Source: Dipylidium caninum (taxonomy: Eukaryota > Platyhelminthes > Cestoda > Cyclophyllidea > Dipylidiidae). Taken from it: DNA of 32,309 nucleotides. The position numbers were made by a program, and so were the translations under genes. Below are positions 1-12,810 of this stretch, in pieces (positions within the stretch are counted from its first letter, which is position 1; each line of letters starts with the position of its first letter). The stretch is taken from the NCBI GenBank assembly GCA_017562135.1, contig QEYB01000239.1:1-32309 (forward strand). The letters run 5' to 3'. The notes under the pieces are model-generated. The model was not told the DNA's origin. It made no database searches and saw only the letters and a program-made list of their open reading frames with translations.

Positions 1-3000
1 GCCGACTAAGGCAAAATAGTTTGGAGGAGGAGGTAGTTAGGACAAACAAAATATGGAGATTGAAATCGTCGTAAATAAAAACAAGAGAAAACTGGTAACG
101 CCCTACCAGGATTTTTTTTAAAATTTTTTTTTAAACCTAAAAATCGGTCCCCCGCAAGGAAAAGGGCCGTTTTTTTGGGAGAAAAAAACATATTATTCTA
201 ATATGACGCAGTGACCAATGGCAATGCGATGAGGAAGTGAAGACGCACATACCTAAGTGATGGTAGAAAATAGAGCGAGTAAAATGCCAATGTTCAAAGC
301 AATCTTCTTTCCCACAGGAGTAGAAATCTCATTCAGAAGGTTGTTTTTATCGAGATGGAAAGAGATTTAACATTTATTCGCCATTCTCTGTCTTTCATGA
401 CTGCGCGAAGGAGACAAAGTAAAGCCGAATAGTCAAGTGTGGTTGAGGGGGCAGATAGACACACCAGACGCTACGTTCGGTAAAGCGACTTTAAGTTACA
501 AAATTATATGAGGGACCGTTAAGAAAAACAAGGTAATAAGAGTCTCTAATGAGATCTTGAAAAGATAGATATTAGTGACCCACTCTATTGAAATGACATA
601 TCGTTAATAAACATCTTCGGTCCAATCCATCAAAGAGGTAAAAATTCTTAGGATCGATTTTATTATAGAATATGGTAATAAAATCCAGAGAAATTGCGGT
701 CCATATTAAAGCGTTTCTGAGAGGATAGACAATTTGAAACATTATATTACTTTGTTTCAAGCTCAGCTCACGGTGTAAATGGGGTTCGCAGTCTTTTTGC
801 GTTGTGCGCCTTAGCAGTACACGGCGTGACTGATTCAAAGAGTCGCAGTTTAGATTTGACTTCCCTTTTACCAACCTTCATACGCGCCGCGACATTACTT
901 CACCACACGTGTGGTAAACCCATTCGATGGGGAGTGCTGGAAAAATGTTTGTTCAAGTCAGCCCTCATCGGAACGGGTCTTTATTTTTTGCGGTTTAATA
1001 GTATTATTTCGAAAAACACTTTCATATGGAAATCGATTCAGGGCCCCGCAAATTTAATTTTGTATCTCTAGGCACATGTGTGACTCCATTAGATCCAAGG
1101 ATGTATGGTGGGACTTAGGGAGAGGATGTACATCGTGTACGAGGATTGGGAGGATAGACGAAGAGGAGTGTGCATCATACTTATATAGATAGATATTTTA
1201 ACGCGTCAGATATATATAGATATTCGCGGTCATCCGAGCTTTGGGAGTATAACCTCCCGTTTAAAGCAGCTAAAGGATAAACTCAGTTATCTTGCGCCTC
1301 TTTTGATGCACATACTGAAAACATTATGGGCGTTTATACTTTGTGAAAATAATACGCGGCGCCAGATTAGTTAACTCCCATACAAACAAAATGCGTACGC
1401 ACGCTTTGAAGGGAATATTGAGTCTTTTGCGTTTATTGTTCCTAGATAGTGTTATTTAATACTACATTAAAAATTTTTCGCATATAATGTAGCATTTAAG
1501 CAGAAGCAAATACTTGGCCTTTATATTTTCTTTATCTTGAAATGATTGTTTGTTCGGGTAAACTGAAAGCCCTTTTTACCTATTTAATTCGTGAGTTTTA
1601 TAGACGCAATCTGCATAGTCAAATATGTCGAATTCGAAGTGACTTCAAAAGTTTGCACATTTAATGGGTATGTTCAAGTATCTCTTTCATCTAGTCGCAC
1701 ACATCTGGTATTCAATAACAAACTTGTTATATGATAAAGAGCATTATAGGACTAAAAGGCATTTGGGGGCGAGACGTTCAAGATTACATTCTTTGGTGAA
1801 CATCTTCGCACCAACTTCGCCTACGCATTGAAGGCGGTGGTATAAGAATAAGATATGGGCTCATGATTTTGTAATACGAAATGAACGATAGATAAGGAGT
1901 AGCCCAGCCGGATGGCAGTGTTTTAATCTGTCTGAAGCGTAGATCGAAGCAATGAGTGAAATAGCCTTCTTCTCATCCCGACCCTCTGTAGCTGAATTGG
2001 AGGCTGGAGAGGAGTTGTGAAGTGCTTTTCGTCCGTACACCATGCGGCATAAGATTATGTCTGGCTCCTCCATTGACGTTCAAAATAGAAGGTCACGTTT
2101 TTCGATCTTCGTATGCCATTAAGTGTGAGTCATTGTGGGAAAAATGTGCAAAGTGGACGGACCCAACGATTACCACGAAACATTTGAAAGTGGATTGGAG
2201 CCAGATGCGTCTATACTTCCCTCTCAATGCACTACCAGAATGCGCGGGGAGTGCGGGAAGGCAAACACCATTAAGTGGACTGTTCTATTTTTCAAAAAAT
2301 ATTTTCTCCTCAATAACGCAATTCATGTGTAATTTTGGTGACTAAAGATTGACGAAAAAGCCTTATTCTTTTAGAGCAGGTGTCCACATTGTTGCGATAC
2401 GCCTAGAGAGTTAACATCGTCAATGTAAATATTTTGGAGCCACAGAATCACGACGTATGGCGACTAGAATAGGGTATAAATATAAGAAGTCATCATTTGT
2501 ATGTCACAGTGAAGGCGAAGGACAGATTTAAAGGTCTTTAATACTTACCCGAATAATTGTGTCCTCGTGTGAATCAACCACTCTACATATACATAGAATG
2601 CTTTGGAATGAAGGATTCATGCCAATTACGATATAGGGAAGTGAATTCCATTTGGTGCTTGGGTTCGATCTACACCCATTTCAAATTAGTATTTTAATCT
2701 CTTGTACGAAAAGGCACCTCTAACTATCTCATTCGAGTGAGACATGCATATTCAAGATGTAGGAGGTAATGCATACGGAAAACAGCTCTCTGAGCATAGA
2801 ACCAGTTTGGTTAACCAAACTTTATTTCCCTTGGAACTTGAGTTGGCCTCTAATCATCGCAACTATTCTAACCGGCTAACTCACCCGTTCTAGTAATGAG
2901 GACTAGTATGATGGGGGAGAGAGAAAGCCTGGTGTCTTACGTCTTCTCTTGTTTGTTCGAATTTTTGGTCTATATCAGACTTTTAAGAAGTGGTAAACAT

Positions 3001-3687
3001 TTGCTGGAACTGCTCTTGAGACTGGTAACCACTCCGGGAGTCCTTACTCACTACATATGGGAGACAAAAGCGTAAATAACCTCCGTAGGAATGTGTTGGA
3101 CATCGGTTACGACGGAGTCGAATAATGGGCTTGATTTCAGTGGTTTAACGACTCATCAAACTATACAAAACTTGTGGATGCGAATGCACCCGAGTTCGAC
3201 ATTTATATCAACGGTGATTATTTGAAGTGGAGGATTAATAGAGACATGAGGGAGTCGAAAGCTGTCTTAGTTTTTAAGCCCCCACTAATGCGGTTTTCCT
3301 TCGAATGTAGGCCTCGTCTTCCACATTACCGCCTGCCCGTTTCATTATGTTCGACCTGTTAAGGTGAAATGAAGGTGGCGCTGCAGGTCTTCACTGAAAT
3401 CACTCTGGCAAGACATCATTCCAATCTCTTTGTAATTTGCTTCGAAAAAAGGCAGAATGTCATTTTTGACAGATAACAAGGTGAGCTCCTTCTCACTTAC
3501 ACAGTTAGCCATGATGGAATTTCTCATAACCCTTTTAATAACTCTTTCAATCTCCTAATTGTAGCCAAGTGCTTCCGCAGTTGATATCGTCTATTAAAAG
3601 AGGAGACTTTGTCGTCTAACTTTTACGTTGTCAGAAAAAGCTAAACTTTTCGGCACTCATCTAATGGCAGTGATAATTGGAGGCAGC
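1..3687. other. Region without a recognisable gene
   Basis: No open frame on either strand here resembles a known family or shows a convincing exon with splice sites. The stretch has A and T runs near 113-135 and is rich in AT between about 1150 and 1560. The open frames at 2022-2345 and 3174-3362 give no motif I trust. Nothing RNA-like was recognised. Confidence 0.5.
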
Positions 3688-3718
3688 GGGGGGTGGGGTG
3701 GTGGGTGGGGTGAGGGTG
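3688..3718 (+). other. G-rich tract with G-quadruplex potential
   Basis: Runs of three to six G are separated by one to four bases on the plus strand, giving at least four consecutive G-tracts. This meets the simple G3+N1-7 quadruplex pattern. Shorter G runs continue to about 3745. It lies in otherwise gene-free DNA, so no regulatory target can be named. Confidence 0.6.
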
Positions 3719-3745
3719 GAGGATGGGAGGATGCAGGGGAACGGG

Positions 3746-6109
3746 GAATAAACGGCATCCCAATTAATGAACTCACCAATTAACAACTAATTTCATCTAC
3801 TGAGAATGAAAAGGAAAAAATATACCCATGGATTTAACATAAGGGCCACTTAACTTGAACGCTCATATATTTTATTATGTAAGAGGTTTCAAAAAAGTAA
3901 ACAAAATATTCATCATTAAGAATTAAAGTCAAAAAATATGCAATACTAAGGAAAATGAGTTGCAAGGCGAGCAGAGACATCGGCATAGTCAGTCGGGAAA
4001 AAATTATGAAATTTTTAAGCTCAAAACGCTACAACGACTTCCGACAACTCACCGAAGGATATTTTAATATGGGGAAAGTGAGCTTTCCCCTGTGTGACCT
4101 CAAGTGGGACATTGATAATTCATTGTTAGGGTTTTGGGGAAAATAATCTTCTGTAGGGTTTTATTTGGGCTCGACCAGTCAAGTGGGGAGAAGTTGTCCA
4201 CCCTTACTTTGCCATAAATACTTTTTCATGCCGTTGGCAATTGTTGAAATGAGAACAGAAGAAGTGGAAAAATGGGGAATATTAGATTTCTTGAAGCAAC
4301 TAAAGTGCGCGAAAAACTAAAATGTCGGCGTAAGGCCCTTTAAGCTTTTAAAGAAAGCGGTCACGCAGTGTCCGACACCTGGAGGTTGGATTCTGTGCTG
4401 TGGAGTGTGTCGAGGCTAAACTCCATCCGAAGATTATACTAAAACCTTCTCGAGTAACATTTCACCATGGCGACGGAAGTATCAAGTTGAAAGAAAAATT
4501 CCTAAGTTTTTGAGCGGTAAATGCATTTCTTTTACAGTTAACTCCGATTATTCGTAACGTGTCCTCACTGAGTAGCCAGTTTTTGTGTCAGCGGTGACGT
4601 TATCGTTTCGGTTGTGGGTAAAAGCTCGTAGGTTGCACAAAGTGGAACTTTAGACTATTCCTAAAACAGTGGAAGGTGAAATAACGAACCCCCACCTCGT
4701 AAAACACTTGTAGAATGAAGAGTCTACAGACGAGATTGCTTTGAAGGTGTGAACCACTTGGAAACAGTAAGTAAGTGAGCATGTAATGCCATGAAGAAGG
4801 CAATCCACCTACCATCGACTTCTCCGGCGGAATGAGATTTCACTGGGAATGGTAAAGGCGAACATGCATGAAGAGAATCTTAGCAGAATGCGTCGTAATG
4901 ATTTCAAACGAGTCGTTGATCGGGTCAGATGGCAGTCAGAAGTGCTCTCTCGGATCCACTGATCCCATAGTTGAGCCCTTTGAATGAGAAGACAATTTCC
5001 GTGGCATCTGATGCACAAATATCACTTTAGGGCGATAAAATTATTCACTTTCGTTAGAGAAATGTGCCCTCCTTAGCTCTCGTTCTATGAATGTGGATGG
5101 ATGAGGTATCCACTGCTTAAGAGTTGACGCTTCTCGTCCGTCCAATGTGAAATTGCATGAGCAGCGCGACAATTCGTGTTTTGCGCTTGAGCTCCCAGTC
5201 CCAGGCGGATGCTTGCCTCTTTTCGCCCTAACTTTTACTTTTCCCTAAATTTACCGACTATATGGGTAATAAGTTGCAATGACACACGCGTTTTGTGATG
5301 GAACTTCAAGTGTGGTTTTTCTCCGCTCGTGTCAGTTTCTGCATGCCTTTTCTGTGAAGATGAGGCATTCATTCGATACACTGGAGCAGTGGCAGATTGC
5401 AGCCGGTGTCATTATTCGAGTTCTTCCTGCAAAGAACATTCTTTCACCCTGACAGAAACCTTTGTGATCAGCCAATTCAAGGCGGCGTAACTCTTTACAC
5501 GAGGCTAACAGCAAGGATGCAGTCGAGGTCCCTTCTGGTGCAACTTGTGGTGGTCAAACTGACGAGGAAAGTTCTTAATTAAGACCCCTGTAAAGCAATT
5601 CTGGTGGTCTATTAATAGCAAAGCGTATTTTGCTATTACATGCGGTAATTGCGCCGTGAGGGAAAGGCAAATGAGTGGCGAGGTCGAGAGACCAGGCTCC
5701 GAGGAGAAGCGCAAATGGACAACTGAGGCTGCCTCGGTCGGAAGCGGAGGGTTGGGAGCGTATTCCCAGAGCCGGGGTATGAAATGCATCCTGCCTAGGG
5801 CATAGCATCTGCACTTTTGCGTTTGTGTGTAGAGCGTGGGAATGCAAGACTCAAGGAATGGGTGAAATGGTGTTCAATTTGAAAATGAGGTGATCGAAGG
5901 TGTTACGAAACTTGGACAGATGCATCTTACACTTCTTTTTGTTTCGTTAAGGTGCTCAACTGTACCCTCCACTAATATTTTTTTTATGGCTTTGGTTCCT
6001 ACCTTCATTTAGTGAAAATTTGTGCCCTTTAATTACCCGGTTTTGTTTATCCCATTTAAAATGGAAGAAACATGACGTGCACTCAGACATAGTAAATTGC
6101 ATTAAGTTC
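3746..6109. other. Region without a recognisable gene
   Basis: All open frames are short and overlap on both strands, and I recognise no domain. The overlapping minus-strand frames at 5505-5847 look like chance openings. The 3' end of this stretch may include the unrecognised 5' end and terminal repeat of the mariner element that follows. Confidence 0.45.
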
Positions 6110-7095
6110 GTCAAGGCATGAAGAGCATTGCAAGTGCACAAAAAAGCCCTATTTGCCGTTGATGCGAATGAAGCCGTTTAGAAAGGAAGGCAGTGCCTTC
6201 GAAAGTGGTTTGTCAGACCTCGTTTTGGTTGGTTTTTCCATGAGAAATACTCGACGATTTTGACCGCCCGTCCAGCTGAAGGCGGCGAGACCACGGCGAT
6301 GAGGCCGCCGTCGAAGCAGATCGTCACAGCACAACGCGTGCGATGTTGCAGAGAAGCTCAGCTGCGAATCGCATACAGTTTGCAGTGAAAAAAAGGGAAA
6401 GCTTGGCTGTGTCGGGAAATCTGTGGGTCCCTCGCCAGCTCAAGGAAATTTTATTTGTTGCAAAACATTAGCACTTGCAGTTCACATCTGAAAGGCAACG
6501 AAGTTGATCCATTCGTGGAAATACTAATTACTGACGTCGAAATGTGGATTGTTTGAAACAACGTTGACTGAGAGATACCGTGGGTGATGCAGGATGAACC
6601 AGCCCAGACGACGTCAAGGACAGAGATTCACCCTCCCAAAAAAGGATTATGCTGTTGACCGGTTGGGATTATAAAAGATTTCTGCACTCTGACCTTTAGC
6701 CAAACAACCAAGCAGTCGATTCACATCGTCAAACTGAGCGATGAAATTCAAACAAAGCCGCCACAAATGGCAACTCGGAAGATTATTATTTTCCGCACTG
6801 ACCATGCAAATTCCCACATATCTTTGGCCACATGCCAAAAATCCTTGGACCTGCGTTGGGATGTTTAGAAGCGTCCGCCATGTGGCCCTGGGTCATGAGC
6901 CGTCAGACTGCCATTTATTTCGTCGTTCCATGCAAAAACTCCTCAAGTGGGAAATTTTAAATGACGCCAATGATGTAAAATTTCACTTGATTCAGTTTTT
7001 GATATCAGAGATCAAAACTTCCATGAACGCGCAGTTATGACGCTGCCTGAACGACGGCAACAGCACCTAACAGATTAAGATCATAATTTTTCAGC
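6110..7095 (+). pseudogene. Decayed mariner transposase (plus-strand copy)
   Basis: This is a broken mariner-family transposase, an enzyme that cuts and pastes its own element using a DD34D catalytic triad. Reading across frames gives family motifs in the right order. An NEAV...RKWFVRPRFG block near 6170-6230 matches the end of the DNA-binding half. A LWVPRQLKEI block at about 6420-6450 corresponds to the family's WVPHEL motif. A PFVEILITDVEMWI block near 6510-6550 covers the first catalytic Asp. Next come DEP and a MLLTGWDYKRFLHSDL block near 6650-6710. A RTDHANSHIS block near 6800-6825 covers the second Asp, and PSDCHLF near 6900 covers the third. The end is a TLPERRQQHLTD block near 7040-7070. 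At least four frame changes and several stops separate these blocks, so it is inactive. Terminal inverted repeats were not found. Its sequence is clearly different from the two minus-strand mariner copies in this window. Confidence 0.85.
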
Positions 7096-8544
7096 AAAAA
7101 ATTGAATCTCCATTCTTACTTAAAATCTGCAATGACATAATTGCCAACACAGTACACAGGAGATGTTAAAATCCTCCAAATCAGTGTGTAGGGGAAGAGG
7201 TGGGACTTTTTCCAGTATTTAATTAGCAGGCGGAAAGATTATCGCAATTAAAAGTCGATCAAGAAGAATTAAAGGTGGGAGAACACGCCACTCTTCCATC
7301 TGACGAAGTGTGCTCGTCGAAAACGCCCACTACTTTTATCCGTTTGTCAATCTGAGAGAGTAGGAACCCCGCGTAAATGTGATTTCCTTACGCTGGGATA
7401 AGAAGATTACGCGTTTACCAGACAATGACTGTTGGAACTGAGAGCTGGCAACCGTAAGGCCGGGGGCGAAGTCTTCCGTTCTGTGCCGAACGTGAAGTCC
7501 TCAGTAGTTTGGGCATTTCGGGTATCCCACACTGAAAATTTCCGCCTCCTAGTTAAGTCTAATTCCAACAGCGTCCACCGAGAAGTAGTCCACACATTAC
7601 ACTTGCGCAGCCTGTTAGAGGAAGACGTGATGTTCCACACGCGTTGCGGTCCTCCAAATTCGACTGGCATTTACCAGACTTGGAAAAGGATGCACAGAAA
7701 CTCAAAGCCAAGGGCGAAAATTTGACTTTAGGTTACAGATACATTTCGTAGCATACTGTGGAATGCACATAAAGTTCGAATATGAGGGAGGATTAAAATG
7801 AAGAACCCTTCCAATTAGGTGGTTAATCTAAGAGTGTTAAAGGCGAGGCAATATAAAATTAGTTTAACAATGAAGGATACACATAGTACCCATTGGTGTT
7901 CAAAACTGGAGTCTGGGTATGGAGAAATAGTCGGCAGAGTTTTTCATTCAATTCTGCGGTCATTGCTCCTCAAGATTTAAGAAAATGTGAAGTGGGGCGT
8001 TGGCGGAAGGAAGAGATTAATGTTCAAAGACTACGACATCGCATCAAACGTGGAAATCGGCGGAGATCCATGGCAAAAGAGCATTGCTGTCTAGCTTTGA
8101 TGGACCTCCTCGCGTTCCGAGAAGAAGTTTACAGTTTACAACTGTTCACTTTGACAGTAATTGTTTTTAGGGCAATTTTGAGATAGTGTCTTTGTTTTCT
8201 TGTCCGACCATCGTACCAGGGGTGAGGGGAAAAGTGTATTTTTAACTGTTTTGTCAATTTGGAGACTATGCATAAAAGTTGCGTGCAAAGCACGATGGCG
8301 TGGTAGACCAACGCTGTTGCCAATAAAAGGTTGCCAAGGCCAGTGGAGTAACCACTTTCTCCTGAAGTTAGGGATAAAGTTTGGTGGGATAACGCAACCA
8401 TAATTATGATGGAGGCAGGGGGCCGACTCACAAGAAAACATTGTTGTTTTGCTACCGCACTTTAATTGAGTTAGGGATCTATTGGGTTGGTAACTACGAA
8501 ACGGGCGTTAAATACAAGCAAAACACCAAAAGCACAGATTTTGT
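7096..8544. other. Region without a recognised gene; one 100-codon open frame
   Basis: The longest open frame of the first 11 kb lies here on the plus strand (about 7426-7725). It has no ATG near its start, no recognisable domain, and an equally open frame on the opposite strand, so I do not call it a gene. A second short frame near 7981-8097 looks coding-like but has no recognised relative. Confidence 0.4.
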
Positions 8545-9482
8545 ACCAACTACTTAATTCAATCGAAATGCCTTTTATTGGTATCTACGTCTTTCCGCCA
8601 ATGATCGGGCAAATCATATGCGCCATTGCTTAAGAGACCTTCATTTTTGGAGCAAATAAACAATTCAAACTCTTTCCTCACGTCATTTTGGTAATCGCGT
8701 GTTTTTCTTCAAAATTAAATTGTAATTGCGGAAAAAAAGTATAAACGGCCGGTGAAATATCGGATGAATGTGGGGGGATGCGGTAAAAGGCATATGGTGA
8801 AGAAGTTATTTAATTTGACGACAGGAATTTAAGCTGCATGTGATCGCTCTGCTTTATCACGCAATAAGGTTGAGTCGTGCGGAGTGAACGATGTTGGCTA
8901 TTTTCCTTATAAGTTTCCTCTCATGCATGACATCCATTTCATAGCCTTGGGACGCCTTTGCTGTTATGGCTTTTCCCTGTAGCAGGAAGGAAGGATTATA
9001 GGATGATTTTTCCTTCGACATCTCACCATATACTAGCTATAATATTTTAACGTAATTTCGGCTTATGGTGTACCCCGGGGTGTAGTTTTAATTATCTGTT
9101 TGTTGGATGGTTTTCGATTATCGTACCAAAACCCATTTTCATTATAATCATTGATTTGATGTATCTATGGCGACAACGTAGATGCGCACTTGCCTCTGCG
9201 CTTGGTTGACCGTCTCCACTCGCCTCGTCCATTCGCGTGGCCGGCACATACGTCTTGACACGTCTCTAACCGTTGGGTTATTTCATAGTTTAGATTCAAA
9301 TTTACAGTTGGTTTCATATATGAACGCATTAACCGCTGATCCATCATTCTTCCTCCTCCTCATCAACGTGGGCCGGTACTCAACTTGCCGGAACTAGATT
9401 TTTGGACCCAACATCGAGCATTTTTCATTAGTGGATCCAACTCTGAACGCCTCATTAATTTTCTCGAGGCTTGTTGAACTGC
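8545..9482 (-). pseudogene. Decayed mariner transposase, minus-strand copy A
   Basis: This aligns by eye over its whole length with the block at 22740-23608 in the same orientation, at roughly two thirds to three quarters identity. Read on the minus strand it gives mariner-type pieces. An LNYEITQRLETCQDVCAG piece lies near 9235-9305, after the WVPHEL region. A LLRDKAERSHAA piece near 8835-8870 corresponds to the family's HDNARPH block. A YDLPDHWRKDVD piece near 8590-8625 corresponds to the C-terminal LPERWxKV block. Stops and frame changes make it inactive. The N-terminal DNA-binding part and terminal repeats were not recognised, so it may be truncated. Together with copy B it brackets the GPCR gene and the inverted repeat. 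Confidence 0.72.
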
Positions 9483-11330
9483 ATCATGAATTTATCTGAA
9501 CTCGTACATGAAAAGTAGATGTAAATCGCCTTTTATTACCATCTGATATTGGTGAAAGACAAAATAATAAAGTGGGATACCAACACAGAAAAACTTTATG
9601 AAATAAACAAGTGTGGAAAACGTCGCCTTCGTGTGAGCCCTCGAAGAAAATTACAGGGTGGAGATGCGGCGAATCCCATTTCACTAGACGTGAAGACCGT
9701 GACGGCGGAGTCGTGTGTACAATTAAAAGATCTTTCCCATTCTTTGCGGGTTAATTAATACAGACGAAGAGGGAATTTATGTAATAATTCAGTCTTGAAA
9801 AATAGCACAAATGTGCAAGTCACTAGTTTGACTCTCAGCACTTCAAGGCTGGGACTAGAGGGGGGAAATCGGTGACACCATCATCTCAATAACATTTGCC
9901 CCCTCAAACAGCCATGAAATCATCTGAATGGGATGGTTTTCCTCCTATCCGCCAGACTGATTAGCAGCCACTAGTAATTTTGCTATAGTAACAAGTGACA
10001 CATTTACTACAGCTTTTATTTTCTCTTTATTTTTCTTACCCTCTTGGTTCTTGCCATGGTCAAGCATGTCTAAGAATTTATTTGACCTGTCAAAAGACCC
10101 ACCGTCAGAGAACTCCTTTTTTAGAGGTCTTGGTTAGATAAACCTTCATTTGATTTACTCCCAAGGCTGCTGGGAATGTGGGCTGGATTTATGTGAAAAC
10201 CTAACAGATAAACAATCTGCGTCACGAAGGAATTGCGAGACTCCAAATTCTCCCAGTGGTTCCGTGCCGTGACTTTTTTGACCTTGTCATCAAAGACTCG
10301 CAGACAATAGAACCGAAAGCCAAACGTTTGCAGGTAATCTTGAATTCCTCCCGACCATGCACTTCTACTCTACGACAATGTCACTTTCTTGAACTAGGCT
10401 AGATAAGATATCAATAGTTCATGCTACTTACATAAAAGTTTAATATAAAAGTTATTATGTAATAGTTTATTTGCAGCAGACTATTTTGAGGATGGCTGTA
10501 TTTTATGGGTTGTTACAGTAGACATGCGAACAGCACATCTGTTGAGAACGCGAAACTTTTAGGTCTTTTACAGCCCCGTCCTGACGAATGCCTAAACCTT
10601 CGATTTAGCATTTAATTTGTCTGGAGAGGTGAAAGAGATAGACAGTGACTTTTCGTTTTAATCACATTTGCAGCAAAACTGCATGATTTAGAGTTCATCG
10701 TAGAGACTCAAAAGTATACACCTGACGGTAGACATTTTTCTTTAACTACTCATCCAGTTTAACTAGGAAGCGTCGGTTTACTTTAATCTCAGTCTGTGTA
10801 CAGAATGCCTAGTGTTGGAAAAGAGGAGTTGTCCAGTCTTAGCAAAAACACTGTGTGATTGTCTCTTGTAGCCAGTTGAGGATCTCTTTGCCAGCCGCAA
10901 GCAGAATCACGAAAACCATAAATGGTAATGAAAAGTGGATTGGACTGCTGAGGCTTTAGAGCATTTGACAATTTTTCATTGCGAATGAAATTTAAATTAC
11001 TAAATTAGGCTAACTTTAGGGTAATCTGGTAGTAAAGAGGTCAGTTAAGAGGCTTCAAGTTTCCAAATTCTTGGAAAACTGCCAGAAAAAGTACTGCTAA
11101 AACGCGAATCTATGGGAATGTTGGAATGAAAACAGGAAAGAAGGCATTTGTGGCTGGTGTGCCCGCAAAAGTAAGTAGAGGTGGTGCGGCGAGAAAGGTA
11201 TGTAGAGTGCTTTGAAACGAAATAACCAATCAACTGGACGGACAAGTTGACCAATCAAAAGTTAATTCTTTCACAGAAGATACAGAAAACCTCAAATCAA
11301 CACAAAGTTTAATAATTTTCTCCCCTTGAG
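9483..11330. other. Gene-free upstream region of the GPCR
   Basis: No convincing exon or repeat was found. The stretch would contain the 5' untranslated region and promoter of the GPCR gene, but no TATA box or other element can be assigned with confidence. Confidence 0.4.
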
Positions 11331-12200
11331 ATGGACTACAACATATCAACCTCTACATCCTTCATCTCGAATTCTTCCCTTTACGTAAATTTCACTCTTC
11401 GACCTGCGATTTACTATAGCTTTCCCTACCCGCCTTTTAGGCACAATAGCCGCAACACTCATTCTTGTTGTCGGTTTGTCTGGCAATCTCCTCGTAATCA
11501 CAGTGATTATGTGGTCTTCAAAAATGCGCAGTCCAACAAATTGCTACCTCGTATCTCTCTCCTTCAGCGATATGCTCTTCCTTCTCCACGCCACGGCTCC
11601 GTTCATCTGGGACCTCTACGTCATGATTGGTCAGTGGACACTGGGCACTCACGCTTGTCGAATTATCGTTGCCATGCAGTACTTCTGCGTGGACACTTCA
11701 GCTCTTTCCATGGCGGCGAGTTTTCAGTGGAACGATGGGTAGCCATCTGCCATCCAATGAGAGCACAGACCCTCTGCACCGTTAATAGAGCCCTTAAAAT
11801 CATCGCGGGTATTTGGATTTTCTGCGGTGCCTACAACTGTGTATGGCTCTTCACTCTCGATACCCAGGCAGTCGAATATATCTACGGGACGTATTATACT
11901 TGTACATACAAATTCTCGCGAATGCGATACTCCACAGTCTATCTCCTCGATTTTATCATCTTTTACACCGTTCCACTCGGCTTGATATTCGTCATGTACA
12001 CCCAGATAACCCTGCGGCTCTTTAAATTCCACAAACCCGTCTGGCTGACTTCGAGTAATACAAAATCTGAGGCTATGGGCAAGACGCATGGACGAGTAGA
12101 ACGCAGAAGTACTGCAACGTCGAGTGTGAGTGCAGTGGAATCGTCAGGACAGCCTACCGGGTGTCGGAATGCGGGGAGGCAGTTCCGTTCAAGAAAGCAG
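11331..12200 (+). CDS. TRH-receptor-like GPCR, exon 1 (N-terminus to TM5 and loop 3), with two frame breaks
   Basis: This exon encodes most of a class A peptide GPCR of the plasma membrane, closest in my reading to thyrotropin-releasing-hormone receptors. The N-terminus carries N-glycosylation sequons at residues 4 (NIS), 14 (NSS) and 20 (NFT). TM1 has GLSGNLLV and TM2 follows PTNCYLVSLSFSD, both hallmark TRHR-type sequences. TM3 begins at the ACR cysteine and ends in SVERWVAICHP, with ERW in place of the usual E/DRY. TM4 has the conserved Trp, loop 2 has the partner Cys (YYTCTYK), and TM5 has FYTVPLG. The ATG at 11331 is the first in frame and precedes the sequons. The frame changes at the T-run 11435-11438 (+1) and at the extra AG at 11719-11720 (+2), and the sum restores the frame. 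The exon ends in SRKQ at a gtatga donor. TRHR proteins have the same SRKQ followed by V at this point. It is either a damaged gene or, more likely, carries local base-call errors. Confidence 0.88.
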
Positions 12201-12810
12201 GTATGAAAGTCGTCAACTCCAACCTACCTTTTATACCTTGTGGCCATTAAAATTGGTAGGTGTAACGCGGCAGTGAAGCGTATTTTTTTGGGGGGGGGGA
12301 GGGTTGAGTGGCGCGAAGCTGAGGTACAGGCATGTATAAGAAACGACTGTGAATGTCAAAAAAGCATAGAAATCGGGAAACAGTAGTCAAAATACTGTGA
12401 ATAGGAGGGAAGGAATACAAATAAAGAATAAATTTAAGTAAAGGGGAGCGAGAGGTTAAAAACCAATTTAAAATAGATGTAGAACCTCGAAGATGCCTAT
12501 TTATGGCAATGCATTTGTGAAAAGAGGTGATTGTCCGTGACCCACACTGCGTGCGTACTGTGTGGTCTACCATAACAGAGCATTTATGATTCCCACCGAC
12601 AAATCGCGTGTGACGTGGATAATCGCACACTCCGAAGAGTTCACCTTCCACTCTCCACACTCCGCCGTCAATCGACTGGCGCGTTGACCAGCCAGCAGCC
12701 CAACAGACCACCAGACCACCAGACAACACGTCCGTCTTAGGATCCGGCCACCCACAACAACATAGCCTCTGCATTCTCCCCCTTACCCCTTCGCTTCACG
12801 TCTCCTCAAG
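12201..12810 (+). other. Intron 1 of the TRHR-like GPCR gene
   Basis: The intron has a gtatga donor at 12201 and a ctcctcaag acceptor ending at 12810. Joining the exons gives SRKQ-VVKMLMAV in phase 0, which fits the loop 3 to TM6 junction of TRHR proteins. It holds a G10 homopolymer near 12290-12300. The long inverted repeat starts inside it at 12603. Confidence 0.85.

Noticed and set aside
2100..2300. CESCGK / ECGKA-like pieces suggesting a zinc finger
   Set aside because: The Cys and His spacing does not fit a C2H2 finger in any single frame or with one frame change.
7426..7725. 100-codon plus-strand open frame
   Set aside because: It has no nearby ATG, no domain, and an equally open frame on the other strand.
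7981..8097. Coding-like frame with KDYDIASNVEIGGDPWQ
   Set aside because: Only about 39 codons, no matching splice sites on both sides and no family recognised.
12247..12774. 175-codon minus-strand frame over GPCR intron 1
   Set aside because: It lies antisense inside an intron, has no domain and its composition follows homopolymers.
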